A stretch of DNA of 6,128 nucleotides, from assembly GCA_902795525.1 (NCBI GenBank), contig CADBLN010000024.1, positions 1-6,128 on the forward strand, given 5' to 3'. This DNA is from an uncultured Erysipelotrichaceae bacterium (lineage in GTDB: Bacteria > Bacillota_I > Bacilli_A > Erysipelotrichales > Erysipelotrichaceae). Each line of letters opens with the position of its first letter. The stretch's first letter is position 1. Positions 5,951 to 6,128 of this stretch are shown one piece after another. Both the position numbers and the translations under genes were made by a program. The notes below the pieces were generated by a model. That model did no database searches, had not been told where the DNA came from, and saw nothing but the letters and a program-made list of their open reading frames with translations.

Positions 5951-6128
5951 ATGATTGTAAAAGTTGTTAAGGTTGGAATTAATGGTGAAGGAATAGCTTA
6001 TTGGAATGGTAAACCATTATTTATTGATGGTTGTTTTCCTAATGAAGCTGTTGATGTTGAGATAATCAAACAGTTTCCGAAATACTCGCTTGGAAAAATT
6101 AATAGAATTGTTGAGACTTCTAAAAATA
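5951..6128 (+). CDS. rlmD: RlmD/RumA-like 23S rRNA (uracil-C5)-methyltransferase, N-terminal part
   Basis: The first 59 codons of a gene that runs off the right edge. The visible part matches the TRAM domain that opens RlmD/RumA/TrmA-type RNA uracil-C5 methyltransferases: KVGINGEGIAYWNGKPLFIDG, then FPNEAVDVEI and a YSLGKINRIVE ending typical of this small beta-barrel RNA-binding domain. Full family members add an iron-sulphur cluster region and a SAM-dependent methyltransferase domain with a catalytic Cys, all outside the window, so the exact target (23S U1939, U747 or tRNA U54) is not decided. The ATG is chosen because an in-frame TAG lies only 12 nt upstream (5936-5938) and the TRAM domain starts at once. 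There is no ribosome binding site, which is unusual here; a leaderless transcript is possible. Confidence 0.8.
   Translation, partial: MIVKVVKVGINGEGIAYWNGKPLFIDGCFPNEAVDVEIIKQFPKYSLGKINRIVETSKN

Overview
The window looks like a chromosomal segment of a low-GC, Gram-positive (Firmicutes-type) bacterium. It is AT-rich and encodes a BspA-like surface protein with sortase-like motifs and a C-terminal membrane anchor, a lipoprotein-type glycoside hydrolase, a TetR repressor, a DegV/FakB fatty-acid-binding protein and the start of an RlmD/RumA-type rRNA methyltransferase. TAA, TAG and TGA all end apparently intact reading frames or the hydrolase frame, which supports the standard genetic code. I cannot name a species; a gut-type Firmicute is an inference from the protein types.

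Layout, left to right. (1) 1-750, plus strand: the C-terminal 249 codons of a DUF4037 protein whose start lies outside the window. (2) 873-2555, plus: a 560-residue surface protein with a signal peptide, acidic linker, BspA-type leucine-rich repeats, helical repeats and a C-terminal membrane helix. It converges on (3) 2577-3278, minus: a HAD-family hydrolase. The two share a bidirectional hairpin terminator that contains the HAD stop codon. (4) 3365-4390, plus: a GH5-type cellulase-like lipoprotein gene, divergent from the HAD gene. It is interrupted by an in-frame TAG and its catalytic acid/base motif is abnormal just before that stop, so I call it a pseudogene. (5) 4392-4955, minus: a TetR-family regulator whose stop codon lies one base from the hydrolase stop. 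(6) 5057-5908, plus: a DegV/FakB-type protein divergent from tetR. (7) 5951-6128, plus: the first 59 codons of an RlmD-like 23S rRNA uracil methyltransferase.

The best-organised part is the 101-bp tetR-degV intergenic region. It carries a strong promoter in each direction with almost superimposed -10 boxes. A 15-bp inverted repeat pair flanks these promoters, with centres 62 bp apart (about six helical turns). The natural reading is a TetR protein that represses itself and the fatty-acid-binding protein, perhaps in response to a fatty acid or acyl ligand; this is inference. The hydrolase and the methyltransferase both lack a Shine-Dalgarno sequence, and each has a -10-like hexamer placed so that transcription would begin at the A of the ATG, so they may be leaderless. 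I see no RNA genes, insertion sequences, CRISPR arrays or phage genes, and nothing that clearly amounts to a new multi-gene system.
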